Notes under the pieces: generated by a model
Databases searched by the model: none
Seen by the model: the letters and a program-made list of their open reading frames with translations, nothing else
Told to the model about the DNA's origin: nothing
Source: Neolentinus lepideus HHB14362 ss-1
Lineage: Eukaryota; Basidiomycota; Agaricomycetes; Gloeophyllales; Gloeophyllaceae
DNA: 64,000 nucleotides
NCBI GenBank assembly: GCA_001632425.1
Contig: KV425651.1
Coordinates: 1 to 64,000 of the forward strand
Direction of reading: 5' to 3'
Translations under genes and position numbers: made by a program
In this document: positions 36,737 through 48,988 of the stretch, piece after piece
Numbering within the stretch: the stretch's first letter is position 1
Layout of the letters: every line of letters starts with the position of its first letter

Positions 36737-37242
36737 GTGTTCGTTTGTGTACAGCCCTTGCTTGTCGGTGGTATGAGGTGGCCCGTGATGAGGCTGATGC
36801 GGTGCGCGGTGGTTAAAAAACTGGGTTGTGCCATTACTTTTCTCCGCTGTATGCAGTATGTTTCCTCCATATGTGTAATGCAACCCATGGACCAGGAGAC
36901 AAGGGACTTAGAATAGTTGCCTAGTCGGATTGAGACGGCTCCGATAATAAAAATTTCCTGTGCCAGCACTGCAGGGCCTCTTTCCCGATTAGTGTCGTCA
37001 TGAATCAGGTGTCTCAGCCACAGGCCACAACCATCGTGTCAAAGTGTTCTTCCCGACGCCATTAAAGAGAGCAGCGCCGCACGCGCGTTGCCCTTGCTGT
37101 CTCTCCCGCTCCCCATCCCCTATCTCCTTATCGTGCACGACGCTGACCCCTATTCCCACTGCCGTTGCCCATGGCCCCCTCCGTGGCGAGCTCGACGGCG
37201 GGCTCGTCGCGTACCGCGTTAACATGGCGGCCAACGACCATC
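36737..37242. other. Intergenic region (RPS8 3' flank and SET-gene promoter)
   Basis: No supported coding sequence. From about 37060 the plus strand becomes C/T-rich, the look of a fungal 5' leader ahead of the SET gene. An in-frame ATG at 37171 would add 24 residues to the SET protein. Confidence 0.55.
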
Positions 37243-40200
37243 ATGAACATGAAGGACCTCTCCCGTGACGACGACTTCCTCAGCCATCTGCTCGTCGAGA
37301 AGATTGGCACGGGCGTCGTCCCGCTACTCGTCCACAAGATGGACCCCACGAGACGGCTCCCGAAGACCAAGGCCGATGCTCTCATGGAGATTGTCAGACG
37401 CGTGCGTGTTTCGCGATATGGGTTTGTTGGCGTGCTGCTGACACGTTATGCTCCTTTGTGCGCGTCGTTGCGTAGTTTGTCACGTCGAGGTTTGCGGCGC
37501 ATTCGGCCATACGTGTCGCGGTGGACGAGCTCCTCGGGTGCGTGTGCCACTCCATCGCGTCCGTCATCGCGTTATTTATCCTCATCTTTAGTCTCAACTC
37601 TGTTCGGTATTATCTCAAATGTTACACTCAAAAGCAGATCAACGCTTTCGCTACGTATGTGGCACCGGCCCCTATTCACCTCTGACACCTCTGACAGACG
37701 GAATGGGTTTTCCCTTCAGACACGCTTCGCGATACTTCGAGCTGTACCATCCCTCGGGCTCGATAGAGATTGCCCACACATCACGATACTCGCATCGCAC
37801 GGGCAAGTCTGAGCTATGCATCCTCGCGACGCGGCCTCTCGCGCCAGGTGCGGTCATCTCTGAGCTCAAGGGCTCGATGGCAGACCTTACGGACGAGGAA
37901 GACCGCGAGCTGAAGCGCACGGATCGGCGTCATACGGATGGCATCCGGCGCGACTTTAGTGTTATCCATTCCAAGCAAATGAAAAAGAACCACCTGTTCT
38001 TGGGGCCTGCGCGGTTCGTCAACGTACGTGATAAATGTATTATTGCATGGAATGACTTTCTTATGTATTGACAGCACGATTGCGATAACAATTGTGAGCT
38101 TTTTAGGGAGGGTAAATATATCACGTTTCGCGTCATCAAGCCGATCGGTGTTGGCGAGGAAGTCACTGCTCATTACGGCTATGGATACTGTACGTCGCAT
38201 TCCATTTGATGCTACTATATGCGGGCTGACCCTGTCGCAGTCGGCCACAAGAACCGGCACTGTCTCTGCGAGACATGCGAGAAGCTCGGCAGAGGCGGAT
38301 ACGCCCCGCAACCTGCAGAAGATGAGCTATCAGAGTACAACTCCGATGAGGATTCGGGCACGTCGGGTGGCTCGAGCGACGAGGAGTCGAGTAAGCAGAC
38401 CACTACCGTGAACGTGAACGAACGCCGCACGCGCCGGGGCGTTTACGCCATCCTACCCGACAAGCATGCGGGCTCGGACAGCGAAGAGGAGGAGGAGGAG
38501 GATGACGAGGAGCCGTCCGCGCCGCCCCCTATCCAGCTGGCAGTCGAGGAGTCGCGGCTCGCGACGCCGGCGCTCTCGCGGAGCCCGTCGAAGATGTCGT
38601 TCATGGGCCCACCATCAAGTGCGTCCGCGCTGACGATGATGACGCCAGACCCAGACGTGCGTCCGCCCGTGTCCTCCTCGTCGCTGAGCGCCCTGTCGTC
38701 AGAGGCGTCGCCTGCCAAGAAGACGCCGTTCAAGAGCGTTATCGCGACGAGATCCCAGAAAGCGCGGCAGGCGGCCGCCGCTTCCGACGCGCCTGTGCCT
38801 GCTCCTGAGGCTCAGCTGGCGACGCCCCCGCTATCGGAGGACGCCCACTCGGACGTATCGGCGAAGGAGTCGAAGCGATCGAAGGAGGCGGAGTCGGCGT
38901 CGGTAATGCCGAGGAGGAGCAAAAGGTTTGCGAGGGAGTCGGACATACCGTCTACGCTTGCGAGTCGGGATACGAGTGTAGTAAGGGGAAGGGATGCCTC
39001 GGCGGCGCCGTCGGTGAGGGACAGGCGGAAGCACAAGTCGCCAACGCCGCTGAAGGGGAAAGTGAAGGAGGATCCGGATGAAGTGAAGGTGATTGACGAC
39101 GGGCTGCCGCGGTGCTCGACGTGCTCGAGCGTGCTGCCCGTGATTACGGTCGATGAGCAGGTTGTGTGGGGGCTTGGATTTGAGAGTCCAAGCGGGAAGG
39201 GGAAGGGGAAGAACAAAAAGGAAGAGAAGCAAGATTGCCCAAGGTGTGTGTACATGGTAGCTTGTGTGCGTATTATATACTTATTCTCTCTAGATGCATA
39301 CGCCATTTGGAAATTTACGGACAGTCATGGCCTGTGCGTCGCGCTGGGCAAATTCTCAGTTACATGCCTACTCCACGAGAAGAAAGTGTTCCTGCCGATC
39401 TCTCTTCTCAGAAGGTTACGCACAAGGGACTCCCTGCTCTCGATCGCAAGTTAGCAGCTGCTGCATCGAAGTCACGTAGGGAACGTGACCAAGATGTGGA
39501 CGAGCGCCCTGCTAAGAGGCGCAAAAGGGAGGCGGCGGTCAAAGTCGAGATGTCGGCCAAGGCGAAGGAAGTTCTCCTAAACAACGCTCGGAGCCGCAGC
39601 GGAAGAAACCGTGTGCCGAGCCTGAAGGTGCGGGAGGGTGACCAGCCTAAACGTAAGCGTGGCAGGCCGCCCAAGTACCCTCGTCCAGAGAATCCCCCGA
39701 CGCCAGTAGTGAACGCCCCCAAGCCTGTAAGCACTGAGCCCGCAGTCATACAGCCGAGGGAGTCAAATGGCCGCTTTGGAAAGAAGGAGACTACCAATGG
39801 GATCTATGGTAGGAAAAAGTTCGGATCGTTTCATAGACGACAACAACTTTCTAGGGCGCAAAGGGCTCTTGAACGCAACAAGACCAAGGCGGCGCTCGAG
39901 AAGGCTAGAGCTTCTACAGAACACCGGGAGTCTGTCTCCCCGGAAGAGAAGTCCGTGTCCAAAAGGGACGAGGACGAGGACGGAAGTCAAGGGTCGTCAA
40001 CTTCGGAGTCGTTCATTCCGGTGAGGGCGAGCTTTGGGACGATGAGAAGGTTTGGGGGCCTACTCAGTAAGACACCCAATCCCTCTGCCTTTGCTGCCCG
40101 TCACTGGGGGACTGCAGATCCTGACTCTGACGCAAGCGCAACGTCCGCGCGCCGCAAGACTGCTACGCCTGAGCTGTCGACAGATGACGACACCGAGGGC

Positions 40201-40590
40201 CCTGTGACGCCCGAGAATCACTCTGAAGTGGCCCGGGTCGAAGTGGTTGACTCCGACCCGGACAATACTGCTGCGGGTGACGATGATGGGATGGTCAGCT
40301 CGGAGGATAGCAAGAGTATGGATGAGTCGCCTGTGCGGGCTTCTCCCACGCTCACCCGCCGATACCCCTCTGGCGGCGCCTTGTTCAAGCCGTCTCCTGT
40401 GAATTTTGCCAAGCTTCGTTGGGGTGCTTTAAGCAAGGACAAAGACGACGAAGACACGGACGAGGATGATACCGACTCCAAGGAGAATGTACACGTAGAT
40501 CGTGCTTATTCGTCTGCGGGATCTATACCCATTCCGTCGCACGGGCGCCGATTGATGGATATCTCTACGATGATCACTGGTGACCAGTAA
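37243..40590 (+). CDS. SUV4-20-type histone H4 lysine-20 methyltransferase (SET9/KMT5 family)
   Basis: The family writes H4K20 methylation in the nucleus. The N-terminus NMKDLSRDDDFLSHLLVEKIGTG is typical. Later exons give QINAFATHASRYFELYHPSGSIEIAHTSRYS, KSELCILATRPL (start of SET), HSKQMKKNHLFLGPARFVNHDCDNNCELF (the SUV4-20 form of the NH motif), GEEVTAHYGYGYFGHKNRHCLCETCEKLG (post-SET cysteines). The long C-terminal half is disordered (acidic and Ser/Pro-rich), with a paired CxxC (CSTCSS..., DCPRCIRHLEIYG), an AT-hook-like KRKRGRPPKYP and motifs FGGLLSKTPNPSAFAARHWG and ALFKPSPVNFAKLRWG that repeat one another. The stop is at 40588-40590; a GT right there could extend it by two codons after a further intron. 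ATG 37243 is favoured over 37171. Confidence 0.9.
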
Positions 40591-41394
40591 GTATTTCGGT
40601 CTGCGTACGTATGATTAGTATCTGACTCATCTCTTAGTGCTTAAACGCTATCTTGCACCGCTGTATAAAAATCCGCCACCCCACTTTGTTCCCCCCGCGC
40701 CTTGAACGTTTCTTGCGCAGTCACTACCCTACAGTTCAACCCTGTAATGCATATAGGACTCACGCGACTACGGACAAGACAAGTGACCGAACGCTCTGCT
40801 GATTGTAACGGACGTGCATTTTTCTTATCTTTATCACTCAGACGCTCAGCAATGCTCTCAAGTAACTTCAGTGTTATCGTATTGTCCGCCACCGTATATA
40901 CTATGTTTATTGTAATAATATCTTGCAGCTCATGTATCAGTTCTACACACTGCTCATGCCTGGAAACCTTTGCACTCTTACTACACTTTACGCTTGACCC
41001 GTCGTGTTCTTGCTATGAATACAATATGTTAACATGCAATGCTATCGCTTGAGGTCGCGATCGACGTGATAATAGCTTGCAGCCAAATGCTCGAATTGCG
41101 AGTCTGCTACAGCACACTCTTGGAACGAGTAAGACGCTTTCGCGCCTCAGGCTCTCTATTGCATGTATATACAGAGAAGATAACGAATTATAAGTATCCT
41201 AGTCATCACAAAAGGTCGTCTCATGTATGTATGTGTCGCGAATGCCAAAGTCCACCGTCATTAATGATTCCTTTTTATTCTTCTTCCCTGTGGCCAACCC
41301 CCCAGGGTTGGAAACCAAACTTCAAGTTAATCGTGTGTTCACCTATCGCAGAACGAAGACGGTCGATAGATGAATGAAATGACAATGCCCGGCC
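40591..41394. other. Intergenic region between convergent genes
   Basis: About 800 AT-rich bases between the SET gene and the 3' end of UGPase. No supported gene. Overlapping short plus-strand frames at 40702-41377 lack splice support and family resemblance. Confidence 0.6.
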
Positions 41395-43177
41395 TTACAA
41401 CTCCTGCACAAATGTGTTGAGGTTAGAGAAGCGGGATTAGGGTAAGATGGTGAGGAACGTACGATCATGTTGAGGTTGCCGGAGAGGAGCTTGTTCTCCA
41501 AAATGCAACCATCGGGAATGTCAATCCGCTGGCCCTCGTTGGCAACAACTATGATAGAAACGGACATCAACACAACGCACCGAGTACATAATTCGCTTTC
41601 ACGCACCGATGACAGTACCCCGGAGGGTGACATTCCGGCCAAAGTAAACGTCGCCAGTAACCGTCAGGTGGTCGAGCTCCAAGATCTTGGGGATCTTCTT
41701 GAACCGCTTCTGGAACTGCTGGATCTTCTTGAAATGGTCGCCCAGCTTCACGACGGGCGTGTTCTCAAACTGCCGCTTGTCGCTCAGGATGAGCTGCCCG
41801 TGCTGCAGCGAGTACAGGTCGCTCTTGATGAGCAAGAGGTCCGAGCAGTTCTTGACGGGCAGGAACCGGCTCCGGGGCACGTTGACGCCGTGTGCGTTCT
41901 TGAAGTGCTTGATCGCGTCGCCCGCGGCCGTCTCGAGCTGGATGACGGGCGTGCCGTCCTCGGTGTTCTTCGGGTTGACGATGATGTCGAGCTCCATGCC
42001 CTCCTGCTCCATCACGCGCTTGAGCGCCTTGAGGTTGATCCACAGGTTGTTCGTGTTGAAGATCTTGAACTTGCGCACGGACTTGAAGTCCTCGAGGTGC
42101 TCCGACGGCACCTGCGCGACCTCGAGCAGGCGGATGGAGCCCTCGTAGTCGATGAGGGTGCCGCCCTTGATGTCCGCCTTGGTCTTGTCCGTCACCTCCA
42201 TGATGAACTCCGCCTGCGAGTCGATCATGTGCTGCAGGATGTTCTCGTCGACGACCGCGCCGAGGTTGTCCGAATTGGACACGAAGAGGTACTCCTTGCC
42301 CTCGGACAAGAGCTGGTCGAGCACGCCAGAGTGCAGGAGCGCGTTGTACAGGTCACCGTGGCCAGGGGGGTACCACTTGGTCTTGTCGTCGCCGGCGGCC
42401 TTGGGAAGGGGGAGGAGGGTTTCCTTGTGTATGCGGGGGTATCTCGATTGATTGAAAGTGGTGATGCGGAGTTGCTGGTTGGCGTACTTCTTGATAATGC
42501 GGAGGGTATCGTCATGTGTGTTGAATGAAGTCATGAGGATGAGTGGAACATCGACGCGGTTGGTGGTGTTGAGGTGTTCGATCTGGCGCACAGTAAGGTC
42601 GAGGAAGGTCATGTCATCCTTGACCTCCAAGGCGCTCTTTGCACCGGTCATACCTACACGTGGATGAGATTCCATACAACGATAATTATAGTAAACACCA
42701 ACCCATGGAGGTACCGAGACCACCATTGACCTTGAGCACAGCGAGCTTGTTGAGGTTCTTGGGATCAACGGGCTGGTCGATCGACGAGTAGGGCACAATC
42801 TGGTCGCCCTCTGGGGTCTTGACCCGCTCCCAGTCACTACGCGGATCCTTAGGGGAAGCTCAAACCACAACGACAGTGCACTTACAGTTCCTGGTTCTTG
42901 GCGCGCTCGGCCAGGTAGCGCGTAAAGAGGTAGAAGAAGGACTGCATCTCGATGTCAAAGGCCTGCCATCGTACTGATCCAGCACTGATCTCGAACATCT
43001 ATTGGATCGACACACCTTCTTCGTCTGCGTGTCGTCGACAGTGGAAACGAGCTGGGAGAGCTCGTTGCGCATCGCCTTTGCGGTGACGCCGGTCGTAGCA
43101 GTCTTGAAGTCGATGTGACTGCTGCCACGAACGCGAGCATTGAGACCCTCGGCCTTGGGGGCGAGCGTGTTCGACAT
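41395..43177 (-). CDS. ugp1: UTP-glucose-1-phosphate uridylyltransferase (UGPase)
   Basis: This is the conventional copy. Exon 1 runs from ATG 43177 ([24 protein letters not shown]), then exons [26 protein letters not shown] and [22 protein letters not shown]. One long exon, about 41640-42660, follows with [87 protein letters not shown] and [18 protein letters not shown]. The last exons give [29 protein letters not shown] and EL-stop (TAA 41397-41395). About 500 residues, as expected. The C-terminal half is the left-handed beta helix used in oligomerisation. Compared with the paralogue at 32317-34620 it has fewer introns and smooth codon use. Confidence 0.95.
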
Positions 43178-43336
43178 GGCTGGGCTGGAGATGGTCAGCA
43201 ACGGGGTCGGCGTCGCGGGCAGGAGCAGCACGCACCTCGGGGGGTGGTTGATGTAGACGGGCAGAGTTGTGTTTGTGGAAATGAGGAGGGGGGCAGAGTT
43301 TGTGCGGGAGAGAAGGGCGCGCGGTCTGTGGTGACG

Positions 43337-43344
43337 CTTATATA
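43337..43344 (-). promoter_or_regulatory. TATA box of ugp1
   Basis: TATATAAG on the minus strand, about 160 bases upstream of the ugp1 start codon. It is followed by a C/A-rich untranslated leader. Position and sequence fit a strong TATA promoter for a highly expressed gene. Confidence 0.55.
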
Positions 43345-44123
43345 CTGGATCAGGAGCAGAGCGGGCAGCGGCCAAGTCCGAAGAGGGCTCCTCAGTGATA
43401 GGCTCGCAGATCGATTTGCGCTGGGGCCACTGGGCGAGACTGGAGAACGCGACGACCGGCGACGACGGCGCAGACGACGATGGCCACGATGAGCGGAGAT
43501 AGCTCGACTCTGGCTTCAACGACGACGACGGAAGGGTAACTGCGCGCCGAGTGCTCAGTCCGCGGTTGGACCTGTCCTGGCACGGCAAACGTGCGTTCAT
43601 ATACCCCCCAGTCCCGCGGTTCTGTTCTTATGTCCCTTCAGTTTTACCAGAGGCAATCCCAGGAAATTGCACGAAAGGAACGTTGATCCCCCTGGCAAGG
43701 TCGAGGTCCATCTCTAGCGCACACCGGCGTGTATCTGCCTTATCTTGCTCTATACCTGATCCGTTGACGGTTCCTACCCCGAGAACGCTTTTGCCGGACC
43801 TGCTAGCATGATAGATGCCGCCCCACTTTAGTCGACCTTGTGGCACAGCAGGAATACATAATACCATGTGGCTACGGCCAACCAACACCGAACATCGTCA
43901 TTTACGTCGACGACCACTCTATACGACGTCCAGCATTCCAAGGTGATGTCAACCACCCTGCTTCACTTACAGGTCCAGCAAGCTGGCTTCCCATGTCGCC
44001 CCAAACGCCATCTGCAGCTGCCCTGCATTGATGATCACTCACGCAGCTCACCACCGTCTTATTGACACTTCTCGGCCCCGACCCCATACCCAAATAGCCC
44101 TTGATTCTTCCAATTCCCAGTAC
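43345..44123. other. Intergenic region without supported gene
   Basis: Upstream region of ugp1 and 3' flank of the phosphoesterase gene. A minus-strand frame at 43628-43888 and short plus-strand frames have no other support. Confidence 0.55.
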
Positions 44124-45954
44124 CTAGATGAACATCCAAACAGCAAGCAACAGAAATAGCATCAACGAGGGCCAGGCCACATCGGCGACATCCTGCACCA
44201 ACGCTCCGACTATACCTCTGTGTTTCAACCTCGACATCACCATCAGCCGTCCAAGGCACGGCACCCTCACTCGTCTCCGCTGTCCGCCCACGCTGAACAT
44301 CACTAACCCATCCTGCTGAACATCCTGTCGGTGTGGGTGCGCCCTGAATCCATTCGGCTCTCGGAGTGTGGGAAGCAGGTACGCCTCCGCCTCGTCTTCG
44401 CGCACATCATCGCTGTTTCGGTGCGGGAACCCGTTACTGCGACGATGCGTCGAGCCCCGAGAGGCACCCGGTTCATTCTTCGAAAAGATATTGGCCACCA
44501 GCAGGATGGCCACCGACAGCAGCAGCAAGGGGACATACACCGAGAGGTAGATCCCTAGTTGATCCGGGAGCAAGCACGGACGATCAGCGACGGTCTGCCC
44601 AGATAGTACACTTGCGTAGACATTCCTCTGCGGCGCTGCCAGAGAAAGCAGCTGGAACCCCGGCCGGCGGATGCCCATCGCCATCGAGAACGACTTGACC
44701 GTCACTTCGCGCACCGCGGTTCGCTCCGACGAGCTGCTATCGTACGGAACCAGTGTGTGGTTGTATTCGCAGTAATCGTGGTCGTCTCCACTTCAAATAG
44801 AAATCTTCTGTGTCGGAGATCGTCAATACATTAAATCGAGTAGCTGCATGCCTACCTGAGTATAAGAATCGGCTGCACCCGGTCCAGAAGGAACCTCGAC
44901 GCAGATTCGCTGAGCGTATTCTGATACCCCAGCCCCGCTCCCCGTCGGATCGTCCCCCGCTCCCGTAAAGGCCCGCACGACGAGCCGTCCGGTCGATACA
45001 GCGGGATATGCGTAAACAAGACTACACCATTCTTATAACGATCTGCTGTCGAGTGATCAGCATCGAGCAAGCGAAGTTACACCGGGCGATGAGACGAAGC
45101 ATCACCTGGACGGAGATACTGCACGAACTCCGCAGAGCCGCCGGGCGCGGGCGTCCACTGGTCGTAGCCCATCCCGAGCTCCACGCGCTTGCGATCTTCG
45201 TTCACCAGCGAGGGCGCGTCGAGGAGGATCAGCGTGTGGTTGCCAGCGGTGAGCTGCTGGTTGAGCGGCCCGAAGTGCGTTTGGAAGCGTTCGCGGGCGT
45301 ATCTTGAAAAGGTTTCCGAGTCGCCTAGGCTAGAGGAGATAGAAGGGTCAGACGAAGGTGTCAATTAGAGTGGGGAAGGACATACTCGATGTCGTGGTTC
45401 CCAGGCAGGTAATACACGGGTACTGGGCGACGCAGCTTGAAGATCCTCTGGAATCTCTTGAAATACGACTCGTATCTGGTCGCAATTCAGCCCGTGCCTT
45501 CCCATACGCAACATAACACTCACTCACTAGCTGACATATCGAACCGCCCGCCGTCCATCATGTCGCCCAAGAACACCACCGCATCGGGGTTCAATTTCGA
45601 CGTCACTCGCCAATTCTTCCTGAGATTCCAGTCCACAATAAATTGACTGAGTCTCATTAGACCTTCACTTCGGCCTGGATAGGACCGATGGTCCAAGACT
45701 TGTGGATCGGCGATTATTAGGACATGTTCAGGAGTACTACGCTGGCCCAACAGAGGTTGTTAGACATCCTACCCAAGTCACACTGCTTTAAACAGACGTA
45801 CCGAGCCTAGTGACGTGTCTGGCCAGTCGCAATCCCTCAAACTCCATGAAAAGGTTCCCAGCTCGCACCAGAGTATGATGAAGACCCAGCATGCGCGCAG
45901 GATAACGACGACTCCTTGACGGTTCAGAAGCAGTCTAGAGGCATCAAGGGCCAT
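44124..45954 (-). CDS. Membrane-anchored metallophosphoesterase (Cdc1/Ted1/PGAP5-like)
   Basis: The family comprises ER/Golgi membrane phosphoesterases that remodel ethanolamine-phosphate on GPI anchors. From ATG 45954 a basic N-terminus precedes a membrane segment (GVVVILRACWVFIILWCELGTFSW). The catalytic motifs are complete: HVLIIADPQVLD, AVVFLGDMMDGGR, VYYLPGNHDIE, LFTHIPLYRP and SGDDHDYCEY. The C-terminus has two further hydrophobic segments (YLSVYVPLLLLSVAILLVANIF and LMLFLLLAVWMFI) ending at 44124. Exons splice in frame with short GT-AG introns. It lies head to tail with a paralogue at 46299-48579, 345 bases apart. Confidence 0.88.
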
Positions 45955-46298
45955 GATGTCGCAATCGCGTATCTCAGCACAATGAATTTTTGAATCTGGC
46001 GCAGGATATGTCGCGCCTATGTGAATGGCTTCGTGCCCCAGTATCTTCGCAACGTCGAAGTGTACGAGCACGAGGAAGAGGAGAACGTGTGAGGGCGCCT
46101 GGGGCAGTGAGAACTTGGAGAAGCTCGTGGTGACGAAGAAGGAAATTAATTTCCATTTTCTGCTGCGGTGGCAACTGTGTACTTCAAATTCGAGCTTGCA
46201 TTGACGGTAGTAGTGCAGAGCCAGGTATGTACTATAGTCTATCACGTAACTAGTTCTATGTACATTAGTCCTCAAAAGTCTATGCCCAAGTTCATAAA

Positions 46299-48579
46299 TC
46301 AAATCACCCATCTTAAATACAACGTCAACATCCACCAAAATGCCGCTACACTCCACGCCGCAGCAAATGCATCAAGCAATACCGCCCACATCATCACACT
46401 ACTCCTTCTTCTCGCAGCAATGCTCTTCTGCAGCCCCATGTCCTGGAGAAACCTGCCCGACAGGACATTGCCCACGCAAGCGACCGCCAACAATAATGAC
46501 GGGCGACGCAGTGACATGCGTCTCCGTCGGCCAAAGAGCACAAACGTCCATGTCCACGTATCCTGATGGGACACTTTCTGATGTGTCCCATCCGCAGTAG
46601 GCAAGAAGAACGCATCTTCCTCACGATCAGATGCTTCGTCATAACGCGAATGTTCATACGGCGTCGTACGCCCGCTCGAGTGAATTTGGTCCTCCACAGG
46701 CAAGTTCATCATATCCTCCTCGTCCGCATGCGGCAGCAGAAGCGTCGAATGCGCCGGCGACAACAGTGGTGTCCCAGGCCGAGACTGCGTCGCTCTCAAG
46801 GTAGGCGCAGACAGTGATCTGGCAGCAAGGCCTAGGGGCGCGGAAAGCGGTGTCCGCACTGACGGAAGTAGGCCTTGGGGACTAGGCTGTTTAGTCCCCG
46901 GCGTGGACGGCGACCACACGGCGGAGTCGGGTTGCGAGGTGTGCTGTGACAGGCGGTAGAAGGAGGTGCCATTGGTATCCGCGAAAGGGACTGGGGAAAT
47001 GGAGAGGTGCGGAGAAGACGAACGATGCAGGTGTAGACGTTTCGTGCGGTGGAAGTGCCATTCTGATGCAAGAAGGACAAGAAACGATAAAAATATGAGT
47101 GGTATACACGCTGATGAGTAAATCGTGAATGGGTTAGGGAGTAAGCAAGGTCGGTCAGCAAGTGTTAGCTGGGACTGAGATTGAGATGCAGATGACGGAG
47201 AGATGACGGAAAGCAAGTGATAGCCTGGCTGTTGTATAGTTTTTGCAAAAGAGAAGGACTTGACTGTGACCTCGCGGATGTGCGTTTTGTTCCCAGAAGG
47301 ATTACTTCTTGATGGTGAAAGAACATGTGTGTAGTCACAGTAATCCCGGTCGTCAGCGCTACCCAAATCATCAGTGTGGCTCGAATGCAGATGGAATGGC
47401 AAAGGACTGTACCTGAATACCATGGATGGTTGCAGACTTTCTAACACGTAGGTTGCAGTCTGTTTGCCGATCGTGTTCTGATAGCTCGGGCCCACTCCTC
47501 TCAGGATAGTCCCCTTTTCTCGCAGCGGCCCACATGATGCGGTGTCTGGTCTGCCAAGCGGAATGTGACTGAACAAGACTACAGGATAACCATTTGGGTC
47601 TGCACGAGTGACAAAAGTATGGTTGCGTCAAATAAGAATCGACGCGGTGTACAAATGGCTTGTTACCTTCGCGAATAGTTTCGATGAAGCTGACGGACCC
47701 TCCAGGAATGGGGTCCCAGTACTCATATTCAAGATTGCTACCTGCCCGCTGATAGTCTTCGTCAACCAGTCCCGGAGCGTTCAAGAGTGCGAATGTGTGA
47801 TTTCGGATGTAGACCTTCTGATTTAGAGGACCGAAATGCTTGACATACTCTCGACGAGCATTCTTTGAGTAATAAATTGACTTGCCCAAGCTGGTTATAA
47901 CCGCTCTCAACCGCTGTGATACGGCATAGCACGAGTAGACGTACCCAATATCCTCATTCCCCGGTATAAAATACACGAGAGCCGGAATCTGTCCTCTCTT
48001 CAACCTCTGCATAGGAAACACCTCCCAAAACTTGTCCACATATCGCATGTACCTAAATCACACTGATCGGACATGCACTAGGACATAGCCATCCAATGCA
48101 TGCATGTACTTACTCATTCTCCGAGGACACAACCCTGCCCGATGCGAGCATGTCGCCGAGGAAGATGACGACGTCCACGCCCGACCGGCTTAGGACGTTC
48201 CAGCTCTTTTTCGTGCTAAAGTCTAGAATAGACTGGCGCCAGCCGGTCCACGTCCATCTTGAGGGAGAAGGGAGAGATGGGCTCCTTACTTGAGGATCTG
48301 CGACCAAGAGGATATGGGCCGGTCGTTCTGACAACTGTCCAGCCTGTTGACAAACGTACATCCTTGAGCTTCCTCACGTCCAGGAGAACAGAATCAATGT
48401 TGGTCACTCACACTTGTCAGAGACTTGTCCGGCCACGAGCAGCTCACAATACTATAAAAATACACCCCAACCTCCGCCCAAAACACGAACACGATCCAGA
48501 ACAAGCGGAGGCCATTGAGCAATGCGCCGCGAGACAGTCTAAATCTCCCAGGTCGTCTTGCAAGCAACCCGGCGCGCAT
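46299..48579 (-). CDS. Metallophosphoesterase paralogue lacking two metal-ligand histidines (probable pseudoenzyme)
   Basis: Same architecture as its neighbour: membrane segment (GLRLFWIVFVFWAEVGVYFYSI), motifs ILLVADPQV and VVIFLGDMLASGR, a domain with YVKHFGPLNQKVYIRNHTFALLNAPGLVDEDY, then two C-terminal membrane segments separated by a long Ser/Pro-rich insert (about 250 residues), ending LRWVI-stop at 46299. The GNHD motif reads GNED (Glu codon 47953-47955) and the GDDHDYC motif reads ADDRDYC (Arg codon 47346-47348). The FSHIPLGRP histidine is kept. The frame is otherwise intact over all exons and highly conserved, so it is not a decaying pseudogene. I infer a catalytically weak or inactive paralogue that may still bind ligand or partner. 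Confidence 0.82.
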
Positions 48580-48988
48580 GGAGGTGAGAGACTGATGACA
48601 AGGAACGAACAAGACCGCTCGATGCCCCCGGCTAGACCGGCGGCCTGGCGGGCGTGTCAAATGGTGATTACAGGGCGTCTATAATCGTGAACGAGCACCT
48701 CGTTGCCGGTAGGCTGCCCTATCACATCCAAGAGATAATATAGAGAAGCTGGCAGTGAGCGCGAGGCACATGTGACTCAAACTAAGTACCTTGTGCCATG
48801 ACTTTATGCAGAGTTGATGGCACTCTCGAGAGACTAAATTGTCAGCGATTGCTACAGTCCATGTAAGGGTGTTCTCAGAATCCAGGATATACTCATACAC
48901 ATTACATCGTAAAATCAGTTATACAGGAGGGAATATTGGATGCATCCAGCGCAACAGATACCGAGAGGGTCCTTAGGATCAGCATCAC
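48580..48988. other. Intergenic region
   Basis: Promoter side of the phosphoesterase paralogue and 3' flank of the BSD gene. No supported gene. Confidence 0.6.

Noticed and set aside
40702..41377. Overlapping plus-strand ORFs in the intergenic region
   Set aside because: AT-rich, short, no family resemblance and no splice continuation.
41467..42528. Long plus-strand ORF (353 codons) inside ugp1
   Set aside because: Antisense shadow of the UGPase exon, as shown by the conserved motifs on the minus strand.
43628..43888. Minus-strand ORF of 86 codons upstream of ugp1
   Set aside because: Antisense to another open frame, no homology recognised, and situated in a promoter region.
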